Notes: generated by a model not told the origin, from the sequence alone. DNA of 64,000 nt from Symbiodinium natans (GCA_905221605.1 CAJNDS010002140.1:514001-578000); one strand, 5' to 3'; positions 1 through 11,259 are shown, counted from the stretch's first letter. Program-made: numbers and translations.

Positions 1-12
1 GCGAGAAGTGTT

Positions 13-127
13 GAAGCAGGGTTCATATTACCGTTCTTGGTGAGTGTATACAAGGTTCCTTTTTAATATTGGTGCGTGTATTTATTGGGTGTCCTGTTGG
101 GGATACAAGAAATATGAACCCTACTTC
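13..127. mobile_element. Inverted-repeat element, family GAAGTAGGGTTCATATT
   Basis: GAAGCAGGGTTCATATT left and its near-perfect complement AATATGAACCCTACTTC right; inside, TTGGTGAGTGTATA occurs near both the left end and the middle. Three more copies occur in the window. Confidence 0.85.
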
Positions 128-900
128 ATCTCAAGGCTTGACAGGGGTCCTTTGCAATCTAGTAGACCGCTGGTCTGTGGCTCTCTGTTTGCAAGCTCCA
201 TGCGCCTTCACCTGTCATCCAGAATTTTGGGTCTAGACTTCTTCGGCTGCTTTCCGGCTCTATATACCCTGAAAACCCTAATAATATGTACATATATATA
301 TATAAACAACGAAACTCGATAAACAAATCAAGCAGGGTCGGGTCTCAAAATACCTGGCCCTCATGGTGAAGTGGAGCCTCAGCCAAGGCTTCCATTCTTG
401 CTTGAGAACCCTGAAGCCCTAAAAGCCTCATAAAGCCTAGTAGACCCCAATTAGCCCCATAGACCCTGGTCGACCCTAATAAGCCCCAGAGGCCCTAGTA
501 GACCCGACTGGGCCCATGTGTCAAGCAAGAACGACTCCAGCATGTTCGCGTTGTTTCTTTGGCACGCAGCCGAATTTCGGAGTTTTCGAAATCGGGTCTG
601 GCACACTCACACGAAGTTTCGAGCCTGTTTAAGATGCTTTTGCGAATGAGAAGTCGATGGTTATGCCGGAAAATCCCAGCCATATTTCTTCTGCGTAATC
701 CCTATAAACCTTATACACCCTATAAGCCCTGTAAACTCTGTAAACTCTATGAATGCGATAAGCGCCATAATTCAGCCCTGCGAATCCCATAAACCCTCTA
801 TGCCTTATGAAAACCCTAGAACATACCTAAAAGAACCTTCTAACCACCCTATCAAAATCTTAGAATAACCTCATACAGCTTTTGTGTGGTTTGAATATGG
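128..900. other. Region without recognised gene
   Basis: Degenerate CCCTATAAACC/CCCTGTAAACC words recur at 400-500 and 700-840, remnants of telomere-like or related repeats. Short frames at 495-790 show no family. Confidence 0.6.
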
Positions 901-1013
901 GGGCCGTAGTATAGTAGGGATTCAAACAAGGGACCACCATTTAGAGAACTCACCATATGGTCACTTCTCAAAGATGTGGTCCCTTTTGGGGTCTCTACTA
1001 TATATAAGGCGGC
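901..1013. mobile_element. Inverted-repeat element with ends GGCCGTAGTATAGTAG
   Basis: GGGCCGTAGTATAGTAGGGA left, GTCTCTACTATATATAAGGC then GGCC right, inner arms CAAGGGACCACC / GTGGTCCCTTTTG. Confidence 0.7.
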
Positions 1014-1540
1014 CACTCTGATTTTTTTTGTTTGGGGTTTCGGGTCCCAAACCCTACACCCTAATCCCTAAACCCGACGGGTACCCGACAAGGGACCATG
1101 CTTTTGAGAGCTCACCTTTGGGGTTTAGGGTTTGGGGTTTAGGGTTTAGGGTTTAGACCCTGTAGACCAGAACCACCCCAAACCCTCGGCCTGAATTTAG
1201 AGCGCCCAGCCCCACAGCTGAGTAACCCTGAGACTGCCCAGCTTCGATCTAATGGGTTTAGGGTTCAGGGTTTAGGGTGCTTCAGGAATCCGAAGTGAAC
1301 ATGAAGAGCAGTGACGAGGACGTCGTTGCACCAAGAAACCCCACAGCTTGCAGCCAGATCATTTTGCTCTTTTCTCTGCCCTGAACCCTGTAAACCCTAA
1401 ACCCCTAAACCCTGAACCCTGTAAACTGTAAATTTAAGAGCCTCCGGCTCAAGCCGCCGACCCCGCTGGAGCATAGTTGAGAGGTCTAAACCCGCTCGCA
1501 TGGTTCGAAGATCATCCCAGCCTGCTCGGCAGATGGGTGG

Positions 1541-1573
1541 GTGGGGGGGGTGGTGGGGGGGGGGGGGGGGGGG
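1541..1573. repeat. Poly-G run
   Basis: A run of almost 30 G with two T. Comparable G or C runs are at 2640-2665, 11137-11150, 14107-14120, 33965-33991 and 48178-48194. Confidence 0.9.
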
Positions 1574-1748
1574 ATTTTGGAGGGCGCCCCTACCCCCCTG
1601 TGCTGAACCGCCTGTTTACGCTGTGCGGGTGGCGCGGTCCTCCACGAAAAAATTGTGCACCGACCCCCCCGTTTTGGGGGGGTAAGGAGGGAAAGAGGGA
1701 GGTTTTCACCTCCTCAAACCCATCCAACACGCCGCCAGGGTCGGCGGA

Positions 1749-1862
1749 CCCTAAACCCTAAACCCTAAACCCTAAACCCTAAACCCTAAACCCTAAACCC
1801 TAAACCCTAAACCCTAAACCCTAAACCCTAAACCCTAAACCCTAAACCCTAAACCCTAAACT
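1749..1862. repeat. CCCTAAA telomere-type array
   Basis: About 16 uninterrupted CCCTAAA units after CGGCGGAC. No gene adjoins it. Confidence 0.95.
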
Positions 1863-1991
1863 AAACCCGAAACCTGAACTCAGAAGATGCATGTTGTGCA
1901 CCGGACCCCGTTTCCATAGGCAGCCGAGTCATTCAGACTCCGGCTCAAGAAGTGATGTCTCCAGTTCTAAGTTTGGAGATTCGACAGATTG

Positions 1992-2088
1992 GGGTTTAGG
2001 GTCTAGGGTCTAGGGTCTAGGGTCTAGGGTTTAGGGTTTAGGGTTTAGGGTTTAGGGTTTAGGGTTTAGGGTTTAGGGTTGCTGGAAA
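1992..2088. repeat. TTTAGGG / TCTAGGG array
   Basis: Four TCTAGGG variants followed by about eight TTTAGGG units, opposite in orientation to the array 130 bp upstream (1749-1862). Confidence 0.95.
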
Positions 2089-2099
2089 GTTTCCAGAAA

Positions 2100-3200
2100 G
2101 GGACTTCGTCACTGGTCCATGCTGCTAGCAGAGGACTCCGTCGTCTTCGAGAACATTGCATCTTGGCAACGCCAGCGCTTTCCCTAAACCCTGGACATGG
2201 GGAGGATCTACGGAATTCCTGATGGTGTTCAAGAAGTGCTAACTCCACCCCCAAGCCACTCTCTCGAGCCTACTAGCGTCTGCAGGGCAAGCATGTTCAA
2301 AAGAAACCGTTCGCCTAGAGAGCAGCAAAATCAGAGTAAAGGGTTCAGAGGGTGGTGAGCCAATATCGCTTACTCAAGCAGCGTGCTGTAGTCTGCCCTA
2401 AATCTTAATCTTGAGCACTAGAATTAATTGGGGGTACGTTCCTCAGTGTTGGGCTTCTTCGGCTAGCATGCCGGGCATGCGGCGGGTAATTCGGTTTCCA
2501 AGAAGGTTAGAGTCCTTGTGTCAATCCATTGAAACTGCTCAAAAGGTCCATGACCCGCAACGAGGCCACTCTCACCGTCCCGACCCTCCCCACCCTCGCC
2601 GCTGGAGCACCTTTCCCACTCTCATCGCCCCGACCACCTGCCCCCCCCCCCCCCCTCCCCCCCCCACCGTCAGAAGGTATATATGTTAAGGGGCTCCAGG
2701 GTTCGCCACCCCCACCACTCTCACCACCCTCACCGCCCTTTCGCCCCGCTTCGCCTTCCCCTTCCCCGCTCCCCGTCCACCCTCACAGGGTATACGTTTT
2801 GGGGCTCCATCGCCGGCCCCGGCTGCCCCTTCATGATCTTATCTTCTTACCTCTTTCAGATATTTTCAGATGGAATGCCAAAAACTACTTGTTTCGTTGG
2901 GAATGACAAAGAGGCTCCAGCGCCCAGCCGACTCTCACCACTCCCCTTTCCCCACCCCTTTGCCCCCAGCTGGTAGCAGAGTCCCTTCCCCCCCCCCCCT
3001 TTCCCCTCAAGCACTGCGTGCAAGCCATGCGCACGTGCGCGTGCGATCTCTTGATCTGTTCGAAGGTGCGGGCCCGATACGGGCTAGGAAGTTGGCCTAT
3101 AGGCCTGTAGGGCTTGCATGTGTTCGCCCCATTACCAATGAAGAAGTGTGGACCGCAACATCTCCCGGTAGTTAAGCCACCTACCTCAACTTTTGGGTAT
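2100..3200. other. Region without recognised gene
   Basis: A CCACCCTCACC-type C-rich tract at 2560-3000 makes proline-rich frames. 2100-2450 is of mixed composition without exon signals that I can support. Confidence 0.6.
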
Positions 3201-3202
3201 TT

Positions 3203-3294
3203 TAGGGTTTAGGGTTTAGGGTTTAGGGTTTAGGGTTTAGGGTTTAGGGTTTTACCCTAAACCCTAAGCCCTACACCCTAAACCCTGAACAGTA
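3203..3294. repeat. Head-to-head telomere-type arrays
   Basis: TTTAGGG units to about 3250 meet CCCTAAA/CCCTAAG units from 3254 with only TTTTA between them, so the block can form a hairpin. Confidence 0.9.
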
Positions 3295-3770
3295 CTTGGA
3301 GTCTCTGCAGCATCCCAGGTTCCAGCGGCAAAGAAGAAGAACTCCCAGCCGCTTGCCTTTAGTGGCCTCCTTTACTTTGAGCATGGACTCGAACAACCCT
3401 GAAGCCTCAATCTGCAGACCTAAAATGGCTTACTCGCCTCTTTTCTTGGGAATTCGATCCTGAGATGAGCCCCTTTAGGGAGTTCGGACCCCCCCCTAAC
3501 TGCCTAATTCCCTGCTAAGAAGCAGCAAGCCTCTCAGAAGACTCGGCCGATGTGGGCAGGACGGCTGCCAGCATAGCGTTGCCATCTCTGGCCACGAAGC
3601 GGAGGCGCTGGAGTCGACACTCCCATTTTTTGGGGTCTTGTAGGGTTTAGGGCTTCAGGGTTTAGGGTTTTAGGGTTTTAGGGCTTGAGGGTGGAAGTTT
3701 AGGCTTTTAAGGCTGCCAGGCGTCGACTCAACTGTTTGTGCGTGCTGTATTGAAGCTTGATCCAGGGACT

Positions 3771-3900
3771 AAAGGCGGGACCCTCATAAGGGACCTTGGG
3801 GGCAATGTAGGGGCTACCTTGGTACATAGGGACTATGGAAGGTATATATGGGGTTGCATAGGGGAATAATATTAAGGGTCCTTTCTAGGGGGTCCCTCCC
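3771..3900. mobile_element. Inverted-repeat element with ends GAAGGAGGGACCC, reverse copy
   Basis: AAAGGCGGGACCCTCATAAG left, AAGGGTCCTTTCTAGGGGGT then CCCTCCC right; internal order matches the reverse complement of 45349-45473. Confidence 0.7.
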
Positions 3901-4311
3901 TGTATCAGTCAAGTTGATGGCCCGACCTGCCATGATTTGAGTACCCAGCTGATCAGCTTGACTTCCGCATGTTGACCCATGTCGACTGCTATTTGCCTGC
4001 CGGGTCAAATCTGGCTTGTGTTGAAATCCGTCAGCCTGAGTCGATGAGTTGTGCGGGATCTGGGCCCTGTGAAAGGCGTATGTCGTGGTTCACGAAGCAG
4101 TCCGAGCGAAGTGGCGTGGTGATGAGGCAGATGCAGGCCCCCTCCTGGTAAAGCATGCCGGCTGTCACAAACCCCCGCTCAGAAGGCCATAGTTTTGACC
4201 ACTGCCCACACACCAAGCATGAAGCCCCAAACTTTCCTAATCCTTAAACGGGCGGGGGGGGGGGGGAGGGGTGTTCAAGCAGCGCCAGGGAGTTCGGGAG
4301 TTCGAGCTAAG

Positions 4312-4421
4312 TTGGGATGCTCCCCCTATACTAGCAGTCCTTCAAAGGGATTATAGTACCCCCCTCCCCCCCCATAATAATCCCTACTAAGGACTGTTAG
4401 TATAAGTGGGGAGCGTCGCAA
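4312..4421. mobile_element. Inverted-repeat element, family TTGGGATGTTCC
   Basis: Ends TTGGGATGCTCCCCC and GGGGAGCGTCGCAA around CTAGCAGTCCTTCAAAGGGA and CCTACTAAGGACTGTTAG. No clear duplication. Confidence 0.75.
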
Positions 4422-4989
4422 TGTATAAGCTTTCATCTGTACACTGCCCTCGGGCAGAGATTCCTGAGGTTTGTATGCTGCAGCGCGGCTCGGGTCGAGA
4501 TAAACAGCTGTTTCCAAGTCAAGGTTTAGGGTTTTGGGTTTTAGGGTTTAGTGGGTTTAGGGTTTAGGGTTAAGAGTTGTAGGATTTAGGGCTGAGTCTG
4601 CACCAAACAGGGGGTGGTCTTCTTGTGCACCGCTTGAGGCCTTTGCTGCTGCCAAGTAAAGTAGGACGGTCGCAGTGAGTCCCGCCCAGCCAAACCCAAA
4701 CGCACATGCTCAACTTCAAATCCGAAAGTACGGCTTCCTGCCCACATCCTCAACCATCCCAAGCCCTAAACCCTTACCCTGCTGAGACCATGCCTTCAGC
4801 ACTTAATGTGACTCCACTTGTCCTCCTCAAGGCTTCACTGAAGACGAAGCCCCGGGTAGCAAGGCTTTCCCACCGTGAGCAGGCGGGAAGCTTCTGGAGT
4901 GTTAAAACACGTGACACTCAAAGCCGTATAAACCCTCACTTCTCCATCCCAAACCTTACCAGAACACTACACACCCCAGACTACGAATA

Positions 4990-5090
4990 GCATAAGAACC
5001 CCCAAAAAAGTTGAAACATATTCCTTCTTTTTAAGGGCAACATAGGGATTAGTGTTGTTTTTTGTGTGTTTGGCGGGTTCTTAAGCAAAT
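4990..5090. mobile_element. Inverted-repeat element, family TTTGCTTAAGAACCC
   Basis: CATAAGAACCCCCAAAAAAG left and GGCGGGTTCTTAAGCAAAT right, core TTTTTAAGGGCAACATAGGG. Confidence 0.75.
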
Positions 5091-5579
5091 AGGGGTTTAG
5101 GGTTTAGGGTTCAGGGTTATGCTTGAGCTTTCTTCCTCCCCGGCCCGGGAGCGCGCAATTTGAAACTTTGTGTGGAAAAAGCCGCTCTTCAATTGTAAGC
5201 GGCACAAGTGATACACAGTAGTACCGCATGGTTCCGGTAAAACAACTCGAGGTTCTGTGTTTCCCCATCTCAGATGAAACAACCAGCCCTTCGGACGTGC
5301 CTGAAAATCTGAGGAAAAAAGGGCTTTAATCGCATCTACAAAATACAGTTTAAAAGATGGTTTGTATTGCAATGGGAACAGGTCTAGTAATATAAGGTCA
5401 CCCCCCCCCCAATGGACCCACCGCGGGCCTTGATCTTTGCAAAAGTACCGCAAATACCGATAAAACCTATGCTGTCTGGTGATTTTCCGGTGACCGGATT
5501 TTTGACTGTATTCCTTAATTCACCCTCTCACACACGCACGGAGGGTTTTTCTTTCTGTTGGCTTTTGTTTATAATTTAA

Positions 5580-6930
5580 GATCTAGGCATTTAAACCTAA
5601 GCCTGCAAAAAAAAAACCTTAACCTTTAAACCCTGTAGGGTTAAGGTTTAAAGGTTAAGGGTTTAAGATTTAGGCATTTGAACCTATGCCGGTAATTAAA
5701 GCTAAGCCCTTAACCTTTAAATTCTATCGGGTTGAGATTTTTACAGGTTTAGGGTTTAAGATGTAGGCATTTAAACCTAAGCCTGCAACTAATTTTAAAC
5801 CCTTAACCTTTAAACCCTGTAGGGTTAAAGTTTAGAGGCTTAGGGTTTAATATTTAGCCATTTAAACCTGTAGCCAAGCCCTTAACCTTTAAACCCTATA
5901 GGGTTAAGATTTTTAAAGGTTTAGGATATAAGATGTAGGCATTTAAACCTAATTAAGCCTGCAACTAATTTTAAACCCTTAACCTTTAAACCCTGTTGGG
6001 CTAAGGTTTAAAGGTTTCGGGCTTAAGATTTAGGCATTTAAACCTATTCCGGCAATTTACGCTAAGCCTCTAACCTTTAAACCCTATAGGGTTAAGATAT
6101 TTAAAGGTTTAGGGTTTAAGTTTAAGGTTTAGGTATTTAGACCTATGCCGGCAGTTCATATTGAACCCTTAACCTTAAACCCCATAGGGATGAGATTTAA
6201 AGGTTTAGGATTCTTTACTTAGACATTTAAATCCAAGCTGACGATTCAACCTAAACCCTTAACCTTTAAACCCTATAGGGTGAAGGTTTAAAGTTTTAGG
6301 GTTTAAGATTCAGACATTTAAACCTAAGACAGCGATTAACACTAAGCCCTTAACCTTTAAACCCTATAGGGTTAAGGTTTAAAGGTTTGGGGTTTAAGAT
6401 TCAGGCATTTAAAGCTAAGTATGTAATCAATTTGTCACCCTTAACACCTCTAAACTCTGTAGTGTGAAGGTTTAAAGGCTTAGGGTTTAAAAAAACCTAA
6501 GCCCCCTAAGCCCATAGAGTTTAAACCTTAAGGGTTTAAGGTTTACGCATCTATTCCTTAATCCTAAACCCTCTAGGGTCAGGACCCTAAAGCCCTCGGC
6601 AATCAAGCCTAAACCCTTGACCTTCAAACCCCATAGGATGAAGGTTTAAAGGTTTGGGGTTTAAGACTTAGGCATTTAAACCTAGAGGGCATTTAAGCCT
6701 TAATCCTAAACCCTTTAGGGTCAGAACCTTAGCACCCTATAGGGGTCTAGCACGTTCAAAGGCTTGAACCCTACAGGCGCTGAAGGTATACATGTCCTAT
6801 CGGTTTTTAAACCATTACACCCTGTAAGAAGGTTTAGGGTCTTTTCGGGGTCTATCTCTAAATTTCTCACGGGGTTAACCCTGCAGGGTTTAAAGTTAAA
6901 GGTTTAGGGTTAAAGGTTAAGGCAATACCT
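5580..6930. repeat. Degenerate tandem array of palindromic TTTAAACC units
   Basis: About eleven diverged copies of a roughly 115-bp unit: GGCATTTAAACCTAAGCC, then a spacer, then TTAACCTTTAAACCC-TATAGGGTTAAGGTTTAAAGG-TTTAGGGTTTAAGAT. Each unit contains a dyad centred on CCCTATAGGG. The array seems built from telomere-like CCCTAAA derivatives. It runs directly into the CTCGAG palindrome array. Confidence 0.9.
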
Positions 6931-6983
6931 ATAGGATTAGAACCTTATAACCCTGTAGTGCATGAGGCTTAAACCCCTTAAAC

Positions 6984-7955
6984 TTAACCATCTTTTTCTC
7001 GAGAAAACCAAAAAAACCAAAAAAAACCAAAAAAACCATCTTTTCCAAAACTATGGGGCTGGGGCCTCCAAAAGATGGTTTTTTTGTTTTCTCGAGAAAA
7101 AGATGGTTTTTTTGGTTCGAAACCATCTTTTTCTCGAGAAAAAGATGGTTTTTGAGCAGCCGCTCTTCGAAAAACCATCTTTTTCTCGAGAAAAAGATGG
7201 TTTTTGGAGATCTTACCCTGGAAAAACCATCTTTTTCTCGATAAAAAGATGGTTTCCGGAGGTCTTGTCCTGGTAAAACCATCTTTTTCTCGAGAAAAAG
7301 ATGGTTTTTGGAGGTCTTCTCCTGGTAAAACCATCTTTTTCTCGAGAAAAAGATGGTTTTTCGAAGGATGGTTGCTCAAAACAATCTTTTTCTCGAGAAA
7401 AAGATGGTTTCGAACCAAAAAACCATCTTTTTCTCGAGAAATCCAAAAAAACCAAAAAAAAACCAAAAAAAACAAAAAAAACATCTTTTCCAAAACTATG
7501 GGGCTGGGGCCTCCAAAAGATGGTTTTTTTTGGTTTTCTCGAGAAAGAGATGGTTTTTTTGGTTCGAAACCATCTTTTTCTCGAGAAAAGATGGTTTTTG
7601 AGCAGCCGCTCTTCGAAAAACCATCTTTTTCTCGAGAAAAAGATGGTTTTTGGAGATCTTGTCCTGGAAAAACCATCTTTTTCTCGAGAAAAAGATGGTT
7701 TTTGGAGGTCTTGTCCTGGTAAAACCATCTTTTTCTCGAGAAAAAGATGGTTTTTGGAGGTCTTGTCCTGGTAAAACCATCTTTTTCTCGAGAAAAAGAT
7801 GGTTTTTAGAAGAGCGGCTGCTCAAAAACCATCTTTTTCTCGAGAAAAAGATGGTTTCGAACCAAAAAAACCATCTTTTTCTCGAGAAAACCAAAAAAAC
7901 CATCTTTTGGAGGCCCCAGCCCCATAGTTTTGGAAAAGATGGTTTTTTTGGTTTT
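6984..7955. repeat. Tandem palindrome array centred on CTCGAG
   Basis: About 16 copies of a palindrome whose half is AACCATCTTTTTCTCGAG, many of them perfect 30-bp inverted repeats. In the regular part (about 7621-7830) the period is exactly 52 bp, with spacers TTTGGAGGTCTTGTCCTGGTA. Half-palindromes flanked by A-rich CCAAAAAAACC runs mark the borders of sub-blocks. A marker segment containing TATGGGGCTGGGGCCTCC occurs at 7053-7070 and 7498-7515 and, reversed (GGAGGCCCCAGCCCCATA), at 7909-7926. The array is therefore also a large inverted repeat. The absence of stop codons makes long overlapping frames on both strands; they are not taken as genes. Confidence 0.95.
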
Positions 7956-8171
7956 TTGGATTTTTTTGGTTTGTTGGTTTTTGTTAGTTTCTTGTTTTGT
8001 TGTTTTTTGCCTTGATCTGGCTAGGACTCGGCTGCCATCCGCGGTGGGTCCATTGGGGGGGGGTGAGCTAATATAAGTACAGTACATGTAGTGAATGCTC
8101 TGTGTTTCGGGTTTAGGACCCCGAAATGGATTGCCGCCCAGAAGAACAAGGCAAGGAGTCTTGGTAGCGCA

Positions 8172-8630
8172 GCCTGGGGCTCGTAAGCCCTAAACCCCAA
8201 GCCCCTAAGCCCCTAAGCCCCTAAGCCCCTAAGCACCTAAGCACCTAAGCACCCTAAACCCCAAACCCTAAACCCCAAACCCCAAACCCCAAACCCCAAT
8301 CCCCAACCCCCAACCCCCAACCCCCAACCCCCAACCCCCAACCCCCAACCCCCCCCCAACCCCCAAACCCCAACCCCCAAAACCCCAACCCCCAACCCCC
8401 CCAACCCCCCCCCCCCCCCCCAAACCCCAAAAACCCCCCCAAACCCCAAACCCAAACCCCAACCCCCAAACCCCAAACCCCAAACCCCAACCCCAACCCC
8501 CAAACCCCAAACCCCAAACCCCAAACCCCAAACCCCAAACCCCAAACCCCAAACCCCAAACCCCAAACCCCAAACCCCAAACCCCAACCCCCAACCCCCA
8601 AACCCCAAACCCCAAACCCCAAACCCTAGC
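8172..8630. repeat. CCCCAAA array (variant telomere-type repeat)
   Basis: About 460 bp of CCCCAAA/CCCCCAA units, starting as CCCCTAAG and CACCTAAG and becoming CCCCAAA. It is the purest non-canonical telomere-type array in the window. The long glycine/tryptophan frames on its minus strand are artefacts of the repeat. Confidence 0.95.
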
Positions 8631-8713
8631 CTGCCAACACCGACTCGTCGGTGCTCTGGGGATTCTGGGCTTGGGTCGAGGCCGATCCTAGGAACTCAGG
8701 AGCCCAAACCCCT

Positions 8714-8780
8714 CTAAGGGTAGTTCCATGGGCCCTTGATTATGCTCCCCACTATTAAGGGACCATGTAGACCACCCCTC
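8714..8780. mobile_element. Inverted-repeat element, family GGTAGTTCCATGGGCCC, short
   Basis: CTAAGGGTAGTTCCATGGGC left and AGGGACCATGTAGACCACCC right. Confidence 0.7.
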
Positions 8781-8937
8781 CCAAAACCCCTGAATCCCAA
8801 AGAACCGAATCTTCGACCCTCAGAAGGGATTTGTTCCCCAATTTGCGGGGGTTACGCCTTTTGAACATCTTCAATCAGAATAGAAATCCCCTCCCCTAGG
8901 CCCTATAGGCCCTACAGGCCCTATAGGCCCCAAAGGC

Positions 8938-9057
8938 CCTAAACGCTAAACCCTAAACCCTAAACCCTAAACCCTAAACCCTAAACCCTAAACCCTAAAC
9001 CCTAAACCCTAAACCCTAAACCCTAAACCCTAAACCCTAAACCCTAAACCCTAAACC
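8938..9057. repeat. CCCTAAA array
   Basis: About 16 units, preceded by CCCTATAGG/CCCTACAGG repeats (8898-8935) that look like a seed of related sequence. Confidence 0.95.
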
Positions 9058-9179
9058 CCCATTCTCCTGCACATGTGCACCGCGGCCAGGAAGAGGCTGT
9101 TAAGTCGGCCCCGGTGTCCGGGGGCCTCTTTCGCAACCTCCACAACGAGTGCCTGGGACAGGATGGTTTGGGAAAGTTT

Positions 9180-9281
9180 GGGTTTAGGGTTTAGGGTTTA
9201 GGGTTTAGGGTTTAGGGTTTAAGGGTTTAGGGTTTAGGGTTTAGGGTTTTAGGGGGTTTAGGGTTTAGGGTTTAGGGTTTA
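9180..9281. repeat. TTTAGGG array
   Basis: About 13 units with two length variants. The flank GGATGGTTTGGGAAAGTTT occurs on both sides (9162-9180 and 9287-9305), so the array seems to have grown inside, or been inserted into, a GGTTTGGGAAAGTTT site that is now duplicated. Confidence 0.9.
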
Positions 9282-9669
9282 TCTTGGATGGTTTGGGAAA
9301 GTTTAGGTTTTCATTTGATTTTCACTACCCATGGGTTTAGGGTTTAGGGTTTAGAGTTTAGGGTGCCTCTGTAAAGGAGGGGGTCTTTGGTTCTGAGCCC
9401 CAAGCATTGCGCAGAAGCCATGAGCGACTTTCTAGACAAGACTGACGAGCACAGCACCGACAAGGAAGTTTCACCTATCTAACATCCCAAGCATTCTTTC
9501 TATTCTTTATTGATGTGACATTGAGGCTTCTGCCGTTTACCATCCGGCAGAAATCAACCCTAGACCCTACACCCAAAAACCCTAAACCATTAAACCCTAA
9601 GCCCTAAAACCCCAAAAGACCAAAACCCTTCTGCTTTGCACAGCAGCCTGAGTTTACAGACTCGAATGA

Positions 9670-9775
9670 CTAGGACCCGGAGTAGGCCCTTATTGCCCTG
9701 GGCTTAGGTTCCCGTATAATCCCCTTGAATCCAAACAGGGCACGCTTTTGATTCCAAGGGAACTCCTGGGTCTGG
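9670..9775. mobile_element. Inverted-repeat element, family CTAGGACCCGGAGTAGGC
   Basis: CTAGGACCCGGAGTAGGCCC left, GGGAACTCCTGGGTCTGG right, core CCCGTATAATCCCCTTGAAT. Two partial cores of the same family (TAATCCCCTTAAAACC AAAAAGGGTACCC) follow in tandem at 9800-9900. Confidence 0.75.
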
Positions 9776-10170
9776 AAGCCCTAAACCCTAATTGAACACT
9801 AAATCCTTATAATCCCCTTAAAACCAAAAAGGGTACCCTTGCTATTCCTCAATTAAACCCTAAATCCTCATAATCCCCTTAAAACCAAAAAGGGTACCCT
9901 TGGGTTTAGACTCTAAACCCTAAACCCTAATCCCTAGACCCCCAAACCCCAAACCCTGTGGTGAGGTACTCCGTCGCCGCGGTCAGAAAGAATGTGGAAG
10001 ACGGGCTCGAGCTCCTTGGGCCTATTGGGCCTAGAGGGTGCTCAGGGTTTCGGGTTTAGGGTTTGGGGTTTGGGGTTAGGGTTTAGGGTTTAGGGACGGC
10101 GGTTATGGGTGGTTGTTCCTGAATGATGCTCCCTGGTTGGGGTTTTATGTTGTAGTTCGTGGGCAGTGCT

Positions 10171-10244
10171 CGAAATTAGGGTCCCCTTCTGGGTCCAATA
10201 CGGCACCCTGAATGTAAGAACCCCAACAGGGGACCCTAATTCGG
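10171..10244. mobile_element. Inverted-repeat element with ends CGAAATTAGGGTCCCC
   Basis: CGAAATTAGGGTCCCCTTCT left, CAGGGGACCCTAATTCGG right; 74 bp. Confidence 0.7.
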
Positions 10245-10475
10245 AGAACGACCCATATTATAATATTCAAGCAAGGCCCAGAATGTAGAAACCCGAGAAC
10301 CTGAAAACCAGTTGAGTCGGAGAACCTGATGGTTGTCGAAGTTGGGGGCGATCCCTTTGCAGGGTTTAGAGTTTAGGGTTTAGGGTTTAGGGTGTAGGGT
10401 TTAGCGTTCCAACCCCAAAGCCCGAAAGGCCTACGAAACCCTAGGGTAATAACATGGTCCCTTCATATGAAACAG

Positions 10476-10592
10476 CTAGGACCCAGAGTAGGCCCCCATT
10501 CACTTTTTAGGCGGGAGGTTCCCTTATCGATCTCCTTTAAACCCAAACGGGCGCCCTTCTTATGCCTACTCGTAGGTTACTCTTTGGTCTAG
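10476..10592. mobile_element. Inverted-repeat element, family CTAGGACCCGGAGTAGGC
   Basis: CTAGGACCCAGAGTAGGCCC left, CTCGTAGGTTACTCTTTGGT then CTAG right. Confidence 0.75.
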
Positions 10593-10594
10593 AC

Positions 10595-10706
10595 GAGGTT
10601 ATGTCATTGGTATCGGTGAGTGTATTCAGGGTTCGTTATAGATATTGGTGAGTGTATATAAAGGATGTCCTTTTGGGGATGCGAGTACTACAATCCATAC
10701 CTCATA
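10595..10706. mobile_element. Inverted-repeat element, family GAAGTAGGGTTCATATT, diverged
   Basis: Internal TTGGTGAGTGTATATAAAGG and TGTCCTTTTGGGGATGCGAG match the family; the ends are degenerate. Confidence 0.7.
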
Positions 10707-10869
10707 CCCTTACCTTCCGAAGTAGGGGCCCTTGGCTTTTTTGGTATAGGGTATATAAGGGTTTAGGGTTTAGGGCTTAGGGTATAGGGTATATAAGGGT
10801 TTAGGGCTTAGGGTATAGGGTATCGGGTATATAAGGGTTTAGGGCTTAGGGTATAGGTTATAGGGTTTA

Positions 10870-10912
10870 GGGTTTCCAAAACTAATAAAGGGCCCATGAA
10901 ACTACCCTAAGA
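10870..10912. mobile_element. Inverted-repeat element fragment, family GGTAGTTCCATGGGCCC
   Basis: Right end only: AAGGGCCCATGAAACTACCC then TAAGAG, following a GGGTATATAAGGGTTTAGGG repeat block (10745-10870). Confidence 0.6.
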
Positions 10913-11259
10913 GGCGATGGGGCGACCGGGTACCCCAGGAAGAACATGCAGAAGAACCACACAGGGAGAATGGTTCTGGTTTGAAGAGCACATTTCAAGG
11001 GTTTTAGGGTTTAGGGTTTTGGGGTTTAGGGTTTTGGGGTTTAGGGTTTTAGGGTTTTAGGGTTTAGGGTTCCCCAGGCCCTGCACTGCCCAGGTGCGGA
11101 CACAGAGAGGAACGCCGGAACCCTGAGCCCCAAACCCCCCCCCCCCCCCCCAAGCCCCTAAACGCTTAAACCCCAAGACCCCAAGAGTTGGGAAAGAATG
11201 TACGGGCAAACCTTAAAACCCTACACAAACCCAAAAAAAACTTTGCAACCTATAAACCC

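Noticed and set aside
2411-2976. Proline-rich ORFs
   Set aside because: They follow a C-rich CCACCCTCACC tract and show no splice or family signal.
6929-8015. Long overlapping ORFs on both strands with repeated SREKDGF / KPSFSREKDGF motifs
   Set aside because: They arise because the CTCGAG palindrome array lacks stop codons in several frames on both strands; sequence is fully explained by the DNA repeat.
8237-8622. Minus-strand ORFs rich in G, W, L, V and F
   Set aside because: Direct translation of the CCCCAAA array in three frames.
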